Numbered from the stretch's first letter, positions 18,657 through 29,150 are shown. The stretch: 64,000 nucleotides of DNA from Deltaproteobacteria bacterium (GCA_016218765.1 JACRCZ010000149.1:56418-120417), one strand, 5' to 3'. Program-made: numbers and translations. Notes: generated from the sequence alone by a model not told the origin.

Positions 18657-21600
18657 CTAGAACCAGGACGAGATGCCGTAGCGGTGCATCATCTCGATCA
18701 GCGACAGCGTGAAGCTCTCGTTGTCCTGCAGACGACCCTGCGCCCGGAGCAGGCAATCCGCACCGCCCGCGGCCGTGCGGCACTCCTCCGGCAGATCGGC
18801 CGGCGGCGTGGTCGGATCCTCCAGGAGCCCGATGAGCTCCCGCAGCTCGTTCATCTGGTGCAGAAGCTCGCCGGCCATCGACTTGTAGTTCAGCGTCGCA
18901 TAGTCGGCCAGCCACGGCTCGCGCGGCGAGAACTTCGCCGCCACGTAGGTCTTGTGCAACCGCTGGCTCTCGTAGACGACGCAGGAGTCGTTCTCCAGGG
19001 CGCCTGCGGCAAGCATCGCGGGAACATCGCACCCGGGGATCTCGAAGTAGTCGCCGCCGCCGTCAAGCGCCACGTACATCTGCTGCTCGTAGGAGGTGTC
19101 GAAGAAGACCGGGAACTCGGCCAAGGCGAACGCCGCGGCGTAGTTGCGCAGGATGACGTTCGTGCCGCCGCCGACCGCCGGCGACCCCGGATACTGGTCC
19201 ACGATGTCCGGCGCGCAGTAGTTCGGGAAACCGCCGCCGAACAGCGTGCCGCCGCACGCGTAGCCCTTCCAGAACTGCGGGTAGCTGAGCCGCGGCGCGG
19301 CCTCCGTCCCCGTCATCCGCGGGCCGTACCAGCGCGGGTTGTCCAGCATCAGCCCGCCGAAGAGGCTGTTCATCTCCACCGTGAACATGTCGTAGAAGTT
19401 GAAGTAGTACCTCTCGTCCATCCCGTACGTGAGGCCCCAGTCACGCAACACCAGCGCCATCATCGCCTCGAGCTTGTTGCGCAGCATGCCCTGGCGCGCC
19501 AGACGGAAGTAGCCCATCAGCCCATCCTCGTAGCGCGACCACATGTACTTCCCCAGCCCGGGCCGCACGTCCAGGTCGCCCAGGCCGAACTCCTCCGTGT
19601 CCTTCAGGAGGTAGCTGTCGGTGATCGAATCGTAGTCGTACGAGCCGACGTCGGGAGTCGTGATCACGTAGGCCAGGAACTCCATGGCGTCCGCGGACGC
19701 GAGGAACTGGTCCCAGTCGCCGTAGCCGAACTGCGGATCGCCCGGCTGCAGCCGGAACTCGCCGCCCTCGTAGAACAACCGGTACCAGAAGTGCTGGTAG
19801 ATCTTGCCGATGGTGTCGAGGTAGCGCCAGATGGAGGCGCCGTACCAGGAGTTGTTGTAGCGCCGGAAGTGCGTCATCAGGTAGTAGCGGTCGAACGACT
19901 CGCGGAAGTTCGAGATCACCTCGCGGAAACTGGCGCCCTCGTCGAACATCGTGCACCACGAGATGTCGTTGGAACGGCTGTTGCCGCAGTTCTTGTAGTT
20001 CACCGGGAAGAACGGCGCGTCGGCCGTGCCGTAGGAGGTGTGCCCGATGCGCTTCCAGTCCTCCTCGAAGTTCGAGCAGATCTTCGGAAGCTGCGCCGCG
20101 TCCGCGTCCAGCATGCGCTGGCGGTAGTTCACGACGCACTTCTGCGGGAGGACGTCCTCCTGCGCGGGAATGCCGCGCGAGGGATCCCCAGGGGCCAGCG
20201 TGCCCTTGCCGCGGGAGAACGGACAGTCGCTGTCGGCCTCGCAACGCTCGCCGCCCAGGTAGTACACCATCGGCAGCCGCCGCAGCCAGGGACACGTCAC
20301 CGTGCCGCCGGCTTCCGTGCACTCGTGCGTGCAGTCCGAGCCCCGGTTGATGTCCGACGGGTCGCGCGGCGTGCACACGCCGTAGGGCACCGCCGAGTCG
20401 TCGCGCGCGGGATACGAGCGCGGGTCGCCCTCGTAGACCTCGCGGCGGCCGGCGTAGGCGAAGAGCGCATAGGCCTTGTCGTAGCGGCCCACGTTGTGGA
20501 AGTAGTTGTAGATCTCCGGGGGATAGTCCATCACGGACGTGAAGTGGTAGCTGTCCACCCCGGCCAGCTCCCGCGTCCTCTTGACCGCGTCGAAGTCGGC
20601 CCAGAACTCGGCCAGATCCTCCGCCGTCTCCGAGCAGATGCGCTCGCCCGTGTGGGGATCGGGCTCCGTCTCGCACGTCTGGTAGTCGCCGAAGTCGGGA
20701 TACGGGTGCTGCGACGCGATCTCGTAGTACTGGTCGTGGTAGTTGAGCGGGTCGGCGCTCGCGCCGAAGTTGTGCTCCATCCCGATCGAGTGCCCGAACT
20801 CGTGCATGAAGACCCACTTGTTGATGCGCTGCCGGATCTCCACCGCCACCTGCGCCGGGGAGTAGTCGCCCAGCTCGGTGGCCGCACGCACCAGCGACGA
20901 GTCGCTGAACACCGTGAACTCGTCGATCGGCAGGAAACAGTGGCGCGCGTCGAACCGCTTCAGGTCCTCCGCCCGCCGCTGCTGGATCCGCTCCGCGAAG
21001 CTCACCCGGAACGGCGAGACCGCGTCCAGCACCGCCTCGTCCGTCGCACGCAAGGTCCCGGGAACCGCCTTCGCCCCGAACGGCAGCTCCTCGGCGTACT
21101 CACCCAGCGTGTCGAACGCGTCCAGCGTGTCCCGCTCGAACTGCGTCCCGGCCAGCGAGAACACCCGGTTGGAGAACGTCCGCGTGCCGCCCTCCATCCC
21201 GGTCAGACGCTCGAGCTTCGGACGCAGGGCCTCGATGCGCGCCCGCGCCCCGGCCGCGTCGCCGCTCGCCACGAGCAGCAGCGGGTCGTAGAGCGACCCC
21301 GCCCCAAGCTCGGAACGCGGCGCGACGGCCCCGATCGGAGCCCAACCACGCGGATGCTCCGTGTTGGACAGGTTCGCGAAGTACTCGCGCTTGTACTCGC
21401 CGCTCATCACGGCGTCCTCCGAAACCTGCCAGCGCGACCAGTCGGGGTGCATCAGCTCGTCCGGCGCGGCCAGGCCGAGGTCCAGCAGGAAGGAGGTGGA
21501 GATGCGCTCGATGGACTCCTTCGTGATGTTGACGTTCGCCGAGACCAGACGGCCGTTGCGCACGTCCTGCAGCGGCAGCGACACGCCCGAGAACGGCGCG

Positions 21601-23237
21601 CCGGGAGCCACGATCATCGCCCAGAAGTGGTAGCGGATGTCGCCCAGCTCCGCGCAGGGATGCGCGTCGTCGTTGGGCCAGCGGTCGCAAGGGTTGGTCT
21701 GCAGGATGAGCGCGCACTCCGTGCCCGCGAAGTGGTGCTGGTACACCTCGTCCGTGAACTGCGCCAGCGTGTCCCGCTCGTCGAAGTCCGCGATCGTGTG
21801 CGGATCGCAGCCGGCGCAGTCGGGCTCCTCGATGCGGCAGTCCCACGGGACGCCGCCGGTCTCGCTCGGCAACGGCTGGTTGCGCGCCTGCCGCACCAGC
21901 GTCATGAACGTCACGTTCCACTCCCACGCGGCCCGCATCGAAGGCTCGACCAGGTACGTGGGGAAACCGGCCGTCAACGTGTAGACGATCGGCTTCACGG
22001 CGCGCTGCGCCAGGGGACGGAAGTCGCCCGGAATGCGACGGCCGTCCGGACCCAGACGCAGGTCGTCGGCCCACAGGTCGTGCCGCGCGCCCCAGTAGTT
22101 GAGCGCGTCCGTCGCCCCGTACTCGCGCGTCAGCCCCTCCTCCTCGTCGGGCAGACCGCCGCGCTGGTAGGTCTGCTGTTCGAGACGGATGATGCCGAAA
22201 CGGTCGTACATCGAGTTCGGGACGTTCAGCGCCTCGTAGTCGGGGACGTCCGTCGAACGGAGGAAGCTGTGGCGGACCGCGACGCGGAAGGAGGTGCAGG
22301 GAATGCCCTGCGCGAAGTCGCACATCATGCCGTAGGCCGTGAGGGGCGACCAGATCTCCTGCGTCACGAGCGACAGGTAGTAGGGCGGCGCGTCGCCGGA
22401 CGCCGGGTCGTCGACCAGCTCGTCCACGTACTGGCAGCCCATCGTCCACCAGGGAGCCAGATCGGCCCAGGTGAGGACGCCGCGACGCGGATGGATCGCG
22501 CCGAGATCCGCCGCCGTCAGGCCCAGCTCGCCCGCGCACTGCTCCGCGTCGGGCGCGAAGTCGCCCTCCAGGCCGTCCGGCGCGTGCATCGCCCGGCGGC
22601 AGGACGCCGGGCAGTCGGCCGTCGCGATCTGGACCTGCCAGCTCGCGGGACACTCGGAACCCTCGTCGCACAGCAGGCCGGCGGGCTGCCGGCTGATGTA
22701 ACCCAGCTCGCCGTAGGCGTCGAGCGAGGCCCAGTAGTAGCCGAGGACGTTGTTCGAGGTCCAATCGACGCGCATGTAGTCGCGCTCCCACCACAGGCGG
22801 TCGCGCGTGTTCTCCTCCGTCACGATGCCGACCTCGCCCGTCGTCGGGTTGTACTGGTGCTGGATGTCGAAGTGCGACTCGATCGAGAACGCCGCGATCG
22901 GCTCGCCCAGGAACGTCGAGCTTCCGCCGTCGGGGTTGGTCCCGGCCACGATCTCGTACGTCCGCACCGCGTAGAGGTAGTTCTCGTCGATGATCCACCG
23001 GATGCGCGCCATCGTGGAGGTGGCGTAGTCCCACGTGCTGTCGCCGCGGAACGTGAAGTACGAGGACTCGAAGTTGTGCTCCGCGACGAACCGCGAGTAG
23101 TACCACTCGCCTTCCAGGACGTCCTTGCGCAGCACGTTGGTCTGCACGTAGCTGCGCTCGCCGCGCGACTCCTGACAGGCGCCCAGGACCCCCGCCAGAA
23201 GGACCGCACCCAGAAGGTGCAAGGTGATGCGCTTCAT
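18657..23237 (-). CDS. Giant zinc metalloprotease lipoprotein (metzincin-type), paralogue 2
   Basis: 1,526 residues from ATG 23237, which gives the lipoprotein signal MKRITLHLLGAVLLAG ending in lipobox LGAC. A second in-frame ATG at 23276, 13 codons earlier, has an even better GGGAGGAGG and may be the true start, in which case the signal has a longer N region. The zinc motif HEFGHSIGMEH lies at residues 812-822, the extended metzincin form HExxHxxGxxH. Conserved flanks include RSYVQTNVL, EGEWYYSRF and several Asp-x-Asp-Cys segments. It is a clear paralogue of the next gene upstream. Similar DUF4953/DUF5117-like surface proteases are known from other bacteria. Probably anchored at the cell surface; substrate unknown. 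Confidence 0.88.
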   Translation of the reverse strand: MKRITLHLLGAVLLAGVLGACQESRGERSYVQTNVLRKDVLEGEWYYSRFVAEHNFESSYFTFRGDSTWDYATSTMARIRWIIDENYLYAVRTYEIVAGTNPDGGSSTFLGEPIAAFSIESHFDIQHQYNPTTGEVGIVTEENTRDRLWWERDYMRVDWTSNNVLGYYWASLDAYGELGYISRQPAGLLCDEGSECPASWQVQIATADCPASCRRAMHAPDGLEGDFAPDAEQCAGELGLTAADLGAIHPRRGVLTWADLAPWWTMGCQYVDELVDDPASGDAPPYYLSLVTQEIWSPLTAYGMMCDFAQGIPCTSFRVAVRHSFLRSTDVPDYEALNVPNSMYDRFGIIRLEQQTYQRGGLPDEEEGLTREYGATDALNYWGARHDLWADDLRLGPDGRRIPGDFRPLAQRAVKPIVYTLTAGFPTYLVEPSMRAAWEWNVTFMTLVRQARNQPLPSETGGVPWDCRIEEPDCAGCDPHTIADFDERDTLAQFTDEVYQHHFAGTECALILQTNPCDRWPNDDAHPCAELGDIRYHFWAMIVAPGAPFSGVSLPLQDVRNGRLVSANVNITKESIERISTSFLLDLGLAAPDELMHPDWSRWQVSEDAVMSGEYKREYFANLSNTEHPRGWAPIGAVAPRSELGAGSLYDPLLLVASGDAAGARARIEALRPKLERLTGMEGGTRTFSNRVFSLAGTQFERDTLDAFDTLGEYAEELPFGAKAVPGTLRATDEAVLDAVSPFRVSFAERIQQRRAEDLKRFDARHCFLPIDEFTVFSDSSLVRAATELGDYSPAQVAVEIRQRINKWVFMHEFGHSIGMEHNFGASADPLNYHDQYYEIASQHPYPDFGDYQTCETEPDPHTGERICSETAEDLAEFWADFDAVKRTRELAGVDSYHFTSVMDYPPEIYNYFHNVGRYDKAYALFAYAGRREVYEGDPRSYPARDDSAVPYGVCTPRDPSDINRGSDCTHECTEAGGTVTCPWLRRLPMVYYLGGERCEADSDCPFSRGKGTLAPGDPSRGIPAQEDVLPQKCVVNYRQRMLDADAAQLPKICSNFEEDWKRIGHTSYGTADAPFFPVNYKNCGNSRSNDISWCTMFDEGASFREVISNFRESFDRYYLMTHFRRYNNSWYGASIWRYLDTIGKIYQHFWYRLFYEGGEFRLQPGDPQFGYGDWDQFLASADAMEFLAYVITTPDVGSYDYDSITDSYLLKDTEEFGLGDLDVRPGLGKYMWSRYEDGLMGYFRLARQGMLRNKLEAMMALVLRDWGLTYGMDERYYFNFYDMFTVEMNSLFGGLMLDNPRWYGPRMTGTEAAPRLSYPQFWKGYACGGTLFGGGFPNYCAPDIVDQYPGSPAVGGGTNVILRNYAAAFALAEFPVFFDTSYEQQMYVALDGGGDYFEIPGCDVPAMLAAGALENDSCVVYESQRLHKTYVAAKFSPREPWLADYATLNYKSMAGELLHQMNELRELIGLLEDPTTPPADLPEECRTAAGGADCLLRAQGRLQDNESFTLSLIEMMHRYGISSWF

Positions 23238-23293
23238 GGTCGTCTGCTCCTTCACCGTGTTGTTCAGCGCGTTCATGGCTTGCCTCCTCCCAC

Positions 23294-26200
23294 CTACATG
23301 CTTCCGTGGTAGTGGATCCAGGTGTTGAGCCCGTAGGCGCCCTGGAGCTCCAGGAGGTAGCGGATGAACGACTCGTAGCCGTCCACGTCGTAGCGCATCT
23401 GCATCAACCCCGTCGCGTAGTCCGCGACGGGCATCGCGCACCGCGTCGCCGCGAGCACCGACGCCGCGGCACCGTAGTCCGTGCCGCCGATGACGAGCTG
23501 GCCGCCCCATTCGCCGCCGGCGTCGACCAGGCACTGCTCCAGGCAGGCCAGCAGCTCCTTCTGCTGCTCGGCCTTCTGCACGATGGCGAACCCGAGCGAC
23601 GCGCCGCCGCCGATGCCGTCCGCGCCCGCCTCGACCTTGAACGCCAGATACTGGCGATGATAGCGGTCGCTCGTGAACACCGCGTAGTCGCAATCCTGGC
23701 TGCTGCCCACGGGGCACCGCCGGGCGTCCGGCGGGACCCGGGCGCCGCCGCCGGAGCCGACCACGTAGACGGCGGCCTGCTCCTGGAACGTCGGGTCGAA
23801 CGGCGTCGGAATCTCCGACAGGCCGTACGTCACGCCCACCATCTGCACGTAGAACGAGTCGGACTGCACGGGCGTGAGCGCCGACATCGACTCGTCGTTG
23901 GCCCAGCAGGGGGAGCCGCCGGCCTCGTCGACACGGCACGCGCCCCGCCAGTAGAAGGGATAGACGATCTTCGTGTCGGTGTCCTCCGAGCCCGGCTGGA
24001 GCACGCGGGGCATGTAGTACCCGGGCTCGTCGGCCAACAGGCCCGTCATGAGGTAGCCGATCTCCGTCGGGAAGAGGTCGTACATGTTCACGAAGTACGG
24101 CTCGTCCCTCGTGTACGCGAAGCCCCAGTCGCGCACCAGCATCATCTCCAGCGTCCAGAGCTTGTCGTAGAGCATGCCGATACGCTCCACGCGGTTGATG
24201 CCGTCCAGACCGCCCTGGTACAGCGAGTACATGTACTTTCCGACGCCGAGCGGCACGTTCAGGTCGCCCTGATCGATGTAGCGATTGCTGTAGTTGTAGC
24301 GGTCGCGCCACGATTCGTGCTCGTACGAGCCGACGTTCGGCAGCGCGAGGGTCTGGATGTACCAGTTGAGGACGTCGACGCTGGCCATGTACTGGTCGTA
24401 GAAGCTGAAGGGCTCCGTGCTGGTGCGGTACTCGCCGATGTCGGCGGCCCAGTTGTAGAACAGGTTCTGGAAGATCTTCTGGCCGATGGAGTAGAAGCGC
24501 ATGAAGCCGGAGATGTAGGGGTAGTAGTCGAACGTGTGGCGGTAGCGCCGGAAGGCGAAGCGCAGGTAGGCGCGCTCCCAGTAGTCCTTCGCGTTCTGCA
24601 CGATCTCGCGGTAGCTGCCGCCCTCGTCGAAGACCGAGCAGTCCGCCGTGTAGGACTGGTTGTCGTCGGTGCAGAACTTGTAGCGGCGGTCGACGAACGT
24701 GGAGGTGAGGTCGCGGACGTCGTCGCGCATGTTGGAGCAGCCGCGCGTCGTCCCGAAGGTCGTGTTCCAGTCGACGCAACGCTGCGTGATCCCCGCCTCG
24801 ACCTGGTCGGTCATCAGGGACGCCGCGCCGGGGGTGCCGGCCGCGAAGGGGCAGTCGGCATCCGTGGTGCAGGCCTCGCCGCCGTTGTAGTACTTCCAGT
24901 AGTGCACGGCGTTGCGGTCCGGCCGCGGCGCCGTGGTGCCGTCCGTCTCCCAGACCTCCACGATGTCGCCGTAGCCGAAGTACAGGGCGCCGATGTCGTA
25001 CGCCGGCAGCCCCGTCAGCTCCTCGTACCAGTTGCCCGTGTAGTCCATGATCGCGGCGTTCTCGTACATCTTCACGCCGGCGAACTGGCGGTCGCGCTTC
25101 ACCTGCTCCTGCGCCTGGGCGAAATCGACCAGCTCCAGGTTGTTCAAGTGCCCGTCCTCGTCGGTGTCGTAGTCCGTCTCGTCGGGCCAGGGGTTTGCGT
25201 CGTCGATCGCGTAGTACTGCGGATAGTAGTTGTCGCGGTCCGAGCTGCCGGCGAAGTTGTGGCGCAGGCCCAGGACGTGGCCGAACTCGTGGAGGATGAC
25301 CGGACGGTAGAGGTACTGGTCGAGCAGGAACGTGAGCTGCGGCTCCCGATCGAGAATGCCGGGGAAGCTGGCCTGCAGCTTGTCCACGAAGCCGCCGACC
25401 GTGTGGTCCACGAAAATCGGCGGACGCATCACGCAGCCGCGATGGAACCGCTGCTCCATGTGCCGATCCGCCTCCATGCGCTCCGGCAGCGAGGTCCGGA
25501 AGTGCGAGGCCAGATCCAGGCGCCGCGCGCTCGTCGTCGTCACCCCGGGCGGGATCTTCGCGATGTCGTTCGCCGCCATCGCCTCCTCGTTGTCGAACAG
25601 CACCCGCTCGATCTCGGAGCCCACCAGGCTGCGCACGCGGTCGGAGTACAGGTTCGCACGCCCGCGCTCGCCCTTGAGCTGCTCGGCCCGGGCGAACGCG
25701 CGCTCCATGTTGCGCGTCATCTCGGCGTACGGCACGCCCGCGACGCCGGTGCGCGCGCCCAGCGCGTCGACCGGCGGCAGCTCGCGCTGCGGGATCGCCG
25801 GACGGTCGACGTTGCCGCCCAGATTATCGATGTAGTCGCGGTACTCCTCGCCCATGTAGTACTCCTCTTCGGAGTACCGGCCGGTCTCCAGGTCGATCTC
25901 GGACAGCACGCGGGTGCGCCAGATGTCGAGCTGCGAGCCGCCCATGTTCGCCTCGCCCACGATGTACTCGCCCGTGACCGGGTCCGCGCGCATCTCCGCG
26001 ACCCCCGACCAGCCGGTCGAGACCTCGTTGACGTAGGAGAGGAACGAGTAGCGCATGTCGCCGCGCTCCTCGCACGGCTCGCCGGGGTCGTCCGGACCGT
26101 CGCGCCCCGCGGGATGGCGGACGCAGGAGTTGACCCGCCCCACGATCACGCACTCGTCGCCCTCCATCGCCAGCCAGCGGTCGGCCGCGAAGTCGGAGTC

Positions 26201-27691
26201 CGCACGGACGCCGTCCCGGTACGCCGCGTACTCCTCGACACGGTCGGGCCGGCCCACCGCCGGCAGCTCGGCCGTGCCGTTGTCGCGCCGGTCGATCGCG
26301 ATCGCGCAGCGGTAGGGCTCGCCGGCGTAGCTGCGGTCCGCCACGGGGCACTCGCCGAAGACGTTGCGGCCGCTGTTGCAGGTGTAGGCGTCGCTGGTGT
26401 CGGGGTCGAAGATCCACTTCGCGTCGTCGACCGTCCCGTCCGGGTCCGGAACGCCGTCGTCCCACGACGGCAAGGTCTCGCCGCGCAGGACGCGCACCAG
26501 CTTCATGTAGTAGCGGTTCCACTCCGACGCCACGCGGATCGCCGGCCGCAGGAGGTGCATCGGGAACTCGGTCGTCGTGTAGAAATACACCGGGCGGACG
26601 TCGCGCTCGCCCTCCGGAATCAGGTTGCCGGCCGCGTCGCGCGTCTCCTGCCAGATGTTGAAGCGGCTCACGGGCTGGGTCCAGAAGTCCGTCATGCCCC
26701 AGTGCGGGTCGGAGGGATCGACGGCGTCGCTCTGGTCGTACGTCGGACGGCCCAGACGCCAGAAGCCGAACTGGTTGAAACGCGAATCCGGCCACTCCTG
26801 GGCCTCGTACTCGCGCTGCTCCGGGATCTTGAGGAACGCGTTGCGCACGGTCATCAACGACGAGGTGCAGATCGGCGCGTCGATGTAGATCGACATGCAC
26901 CACGGGACGAGCTGGCCCGTGTAAGGGTCGTTCACCATCCCCGGCGTGAAGACCTCCTGCGTCACGAAATCCATGTAGTATAGCTCGCCCTCGCCGCCGT
27001 AGTCCGCGACGCGCGTCACGCCTTCGCGCGCGTCCTCCGCGGCCGAGGTGCGGACGAAGCGCGGACGGTAGGTGTCGGGCCACTGCACGCCCGTCGAGTC
27101 GCCGCCCTCCTGCACGAAGGAGGGGGCGGGGTCGCGGGAGTAGATCTGGAACGCGTCGTACAACGCCGCGGTGAAGACGTCGGTCGTCATGACCAGGTTC
27201 TCGGACCAGTCGACGCGCATGTACTGCCGCGCCGACCAGTGCTGGTCGTAGTCGTTCTCGACCAGGATGTTGACCTCTTCCCCGGTCGTCGCGTTGTAGT
27301 CGCGTCGGATGTCGAAGTGCGACAGGATCTTGAACGCCAGGACGGGCTCGCCCCGCAACGGCGCGTTCTCCACCGCCGCACCCTCGACGTAGTCGTAGGC
27401 CCGGATCGCGAAGAGATAGTCGCGATCGATCATCCACCGGATGCGCGGCACGGCCGCGCCGCCGCCGAAGTTGATCCAGTCGGCCGAACAGTCGCCGGGG
27501 AACGCCATCTCCCCCGCCTCGTCGTCGGTGCGGATCACGCACGAACGGTAGTACCACTCGCCCTCGAACACGTCCTTGTCGACCACGTTCGCCTGCACGT
27601 AGCTGCGCGGCGCCTGGTCCTCCGTGCACCCCGCGGCAAGCAGCAAGGACGCCGCGGCCACCGACACCCCGAACCTCTTGATCGTCGTCAT
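23294..27691 (-). CDS. Giant zinc metalloprotease lipoprotein (metzincin-type), paralogue 1
   Basis: 1,465 residues. Signal MTTIKRFGVSVAAASLLLA leads to lipobox AAGC. The zinc motif HEFGHVLGLRH is at residues 801-811. The N-terminal segment (RSYVQANVV, FEGEWYYRS, PRIRWMIDRDYLFAIRAYDY) aligns with paralogue 2, as do C-terminal blocks (VGKYMYSLY versus LGKYMWSRY, LVRDWGFAY versus LRDWGLTY). The ATG at 27691 has GGAGG upstream; the longer frame is not needed. The gene starts 13 bp after the stop of the outer-membrane protein gene and ends 17 bp before the first start of paralogue 2, so the three form one transcript. Confidence 0.9.
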   Translation of the reverse strand: MTTIKRFGVSVAAASLLLAAGCTEDQAPRSYVQANVVDKDVFEGEWYYRSCVIRTDDEAGEMAFPGDCSADWINFGGGAAVPRIRWMIDRDYLFAIRAYDYVEGAAVENAPLRGEPVLAFKILSHFDIRRDYNATTGEEVNILVENDYDQHWSARQYMRVDWSENLVMTTDVFTAALYDAFQIYSRDPAPSFVQEGGDSTGVQWPDTYRPRFVRTSAAEDAREGVTRVADYGGEGELYYMDFVTQEVFTPGMVNDPYTGQLVPWCMSIYIDAPICTSSLMTVRNAFLKIPEQREYEAQEWPDSRFNQFGFWRLGRPTYDQSDAVDPSDPHWGMTDFWTQPVSRFNIWQETRDAAGNLIPEGERDVRPVYFYTTTEFPMHLLRPAIRVASEWNRYYMKLVRVLRGETLPSWDDGVPDPDGTVDDAKWIFDPDTSDAYTCNSGRNVFGECPVADRSYAGEPYRCAIAIDRRDNGTAELPAVGRPDRVEEYAAYRDGVRADSDFAADRWLAMEGDECVIVGRVNSCVRHPAGRDGPDDPGEPCEERGDMRYSFLSYVNEVSTGWSGVAEMRADPVTGEYIVGEANMGGSQLDIWRTRVLSEIDLETGRYSEEEYYMGEEYRDYIDNLGGNVDRPAIPQRELPPVDALGARTGVAGVPYAEMTRNMERAFARAEQLKGERGRANLYSDRVRSLVGSEIERVLFDNEEAMAANDIAKIPPGVTTTSARRLDLASHFRTSLPERMEADRHMEQRFHRGCVMRPPIFVDHTVGGFVDKLQASFPGILDREPQLTFLLDQYLYRPVILHEFGHVLGLRHNFAGSSDRDNYYPQYYAIDDANPWPDETDYDTDEDGHLNNLELVDFAQAQEQVKRDRQFAGVKMYENAAIMDYTGNWYEELTGLPAYDIGALYFGYGDIVEVWETDGTTAPRPDRNAVHYWKYYNGGEACTTDADCPFAAGTPGAASLMTDQVEAGITQRCVDWNTTFGTTRGCSNMRDDVRDLTSTFVDRRYKFCTDDNQSYTADCSVFDEGGSYREIVQNAKDYWERAYLRFAFRRYRHTFDYYPYISGFMRFYSIGQKIFQNLFYNWAADIGEYRTSTEPFSFYDQYMASVDVLNWYIQTLALPNVGSYEHESWRDRYNYSNRYIDQGDLNVPLGVGKYMYSLYQGGLDGINRVERIGMLYDKLWTLEMMLVRDWGFAYTRDEPYFVNMYDLFPTEIGYLMTGLLADEPGYYMPRVLQPGSEDTDTKIVYPFYWRGACRVDEAGGSPCWANDESMSALTPVQSDSFYVQMVGVTYGLSEIPTPFDPTFQEQAAVYVVGSGGGARVPPDARRCPVGSSQDCDYAVFTSDRYHRQYLAFKVEAGADGIGGGASLGFAIVQKAEQQKELLACLEQCLVDAGGEWGGQLVIGGTDYGAAASVLAATRCAMPVADYATGLMQMRYDVDGYESFIRYLLELQGAYGLNTWIHYHGSM

Positions 27692-27704
27692 CCGAGCCCT
27701 CCAT

Positions 27705-28796
27705 TCACCGCGCGGCAACCGCGCCGACGTCCGCCGACGAAGCCGTGTCGCCCCCGTCGTCCTCGCCCATGTCCTCGATCGTCGTCACCAGGCCATCCAC
27801 CGACAACGCGATGTCGAAGTAGATCGCGCTGAACCGGTTGATGAACGGCGGCCGGTACGAGCCGTCGTCCGCAAGCTGCGCCGTCACCGTCGAAACCCCC
27901 ACCGCGAAGGACAGGAAATCCCACGCGTCGTACCCGACCTCGAGCAGGTACGAGAACGACCCGCGCATGTCCGTGTTGTCTTCCGAAGCGGGGACGTCGA
28001 CCATCTCGCCCGCGATCTCCACCTGCGCGTCCGCCACCGGATAGAGCAGCGTGTTGCTGATCCCGAACGACAACGTCGTGTACAGCCGGTCGAGCCAGTA
28101 GACCTGCACCTCGAACGTGTTGCTGAACGACATCGAGGGATTCCGCATCCCCATGTTGAAGCACTCGGTCTGGTTCTCCACCGAGCTGATGCACGGGAAC
28201 AGCTCGTCCTCCGTCACCATGCCCGAGTACTTGTTGAAGTTCTTGGTGTACTTGAAGCCGTAGCTGAGCTGCAGCCCCCCCAGGACGTCGAAGCTGCGCC
28301 GGATCGAAAGCGACGGCGCCAACGACAGGTACAAACTCCGCGCCTGCGACAGCTTGCTCGTCGGAAACCCGAACGTCACCCCGCCCCCGAGCTTCAACTC
28401 CACCACCGGGATGGTGTAGAACGTGGAGTAGATGAAGCCGAGCGAGATGTCCGACACCCAAGGCTCGTACGTCTGCTGCGTCGTGTCCGAGTCCGTCAGC
28501 TCCAGATCGAGCGAGAACCCCAGCCGCGCACTCAACGTGTCATACAGGTAGTAGCGCGGATTGAAAGCCCACGTCATCAGGTAGCTCGGGTTGTAGTCCG
28601 GCTCGTAGTCGGGATTCAGGCTGATCGCCGTGAAGGAGTTCTCGTACACGATCGAAGTCCCCCGGTACGGCAAAGGCTCCTCCTCCTCCGCCGCCTCCGT
28701 CGTCGCCGCGCTGTCCGGATTCGTCCCCTGCGCCACCGCCCACGCAGGACACGTCCAGAGCGCAAGCGCCAAGGCACCGCGCAACACTTTCCTCAC
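27705..28796 (-). CDS. Outer-membrane barrel-type protein heading the metalloprotease operon
   Basis: 363 residues from GTG 28796, which has GGAGGG 8 bp upstream; the ATG at 28817 would precede that site. Signal MRKVLRGALALALWTCPAWAVA, then a short acidic linker and alternating amphipathic strands typical of an outer-membrane barrel (YYLYDTLSARLGFSLDLEL, VVELKLGGGVTFGFP, LGGLQLSYGFKYTKNF). Ends in a low-complexity Asp/Ala tail rather than a terminal Phe. No named family. First gene of an operon with two giant metalloproteases, so it may help export or display them; this is inference. Confidence 0.8.
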   Translation of the reverse strand: MRKVLRGALALALWTCPAWAVAQGTNPDSAATTEAAEEEEPLPYRGTSIVYENSFTAISLNPDYEPDYNPSYLMTWAFNPRYYLYDTLSARLGFSLDLELTDSDTTQQTYEPWVSDISLGFIYSTFYTIPVVELKLGGGVTFGFPTSKLSQARSLYLSLAPSLSIRRSFDVLGGLQLSYGFKYTKNFNKYSGMVTEDELFPCISSVENQTECFNMGMRNPSMSFSNTFEVQVYWLDRLYTTLSFGISNTLLYPVADAQVEIAGEMVDVPASEDNTDMRGSFSYLLEVGYDAWDFLSFAVGVSTVTAQLADDGSYRPPFINRFSAIYFDIALSVDGLVTTIEDMGEDDGGDTASSADVGAVAAR

Positions 28797-29150
28797 GATG
28801 TCACCCTCCGTTCCCATGCCTGTCGCATGTCGCGACCGCCGACGCGCCGATGTCGGCGGAATACAAGCCTCGCCCCCGGTGTTTGTCAATCCCAAAGGGA
28901 CGACCCGCCCGGCCAATCCGGGACAACGTCGTCGTCCGCCTGGCAGAAGACGCTCCCATCCGGGCGCGCCTTGCAGCAAGAAACGTTCCGCTGGGGGAAC
29001 GGACTGCATGCCCGGCACGTCAGCCCTCGACCGACCGGGCGCGGATCGGGCAAGGAGAGGTGGAGAGGTCGGCTGGAGAGGTGGGGAGCAATCGGGTGCG
29101 GATGCCTTGGCCCACCTGTGCCACCCTGGCACAGGACTTCGCGCATTCGT
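28797..29150. other. 354-bp intergenic region upstream of the metalloprotease operon
   Basis: Lies between the stop of the Cys-rich lipoprotein gene (29151) and the GTG at 28796, both on the minus strand. It contains one good sigma-70-like promoter (see 28860-28889) and a GAGAGGTGGAGAGGTCGGCT-type purine-rich stretch near 29050-29090. No gene or long repeat was recognised. Confidence 0.6.
28860..28889 (-). promoter_or_regulatory. Sigma-70-like promoter for the metalloprotease operon
   Basis: On the minus strand, TTGACA at 28889-28884, 18-bp spacer, TGTATT at 28865-28860. This predicts a leader of about 55 nt before the GTG at 28796. Confidence 0.5.
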
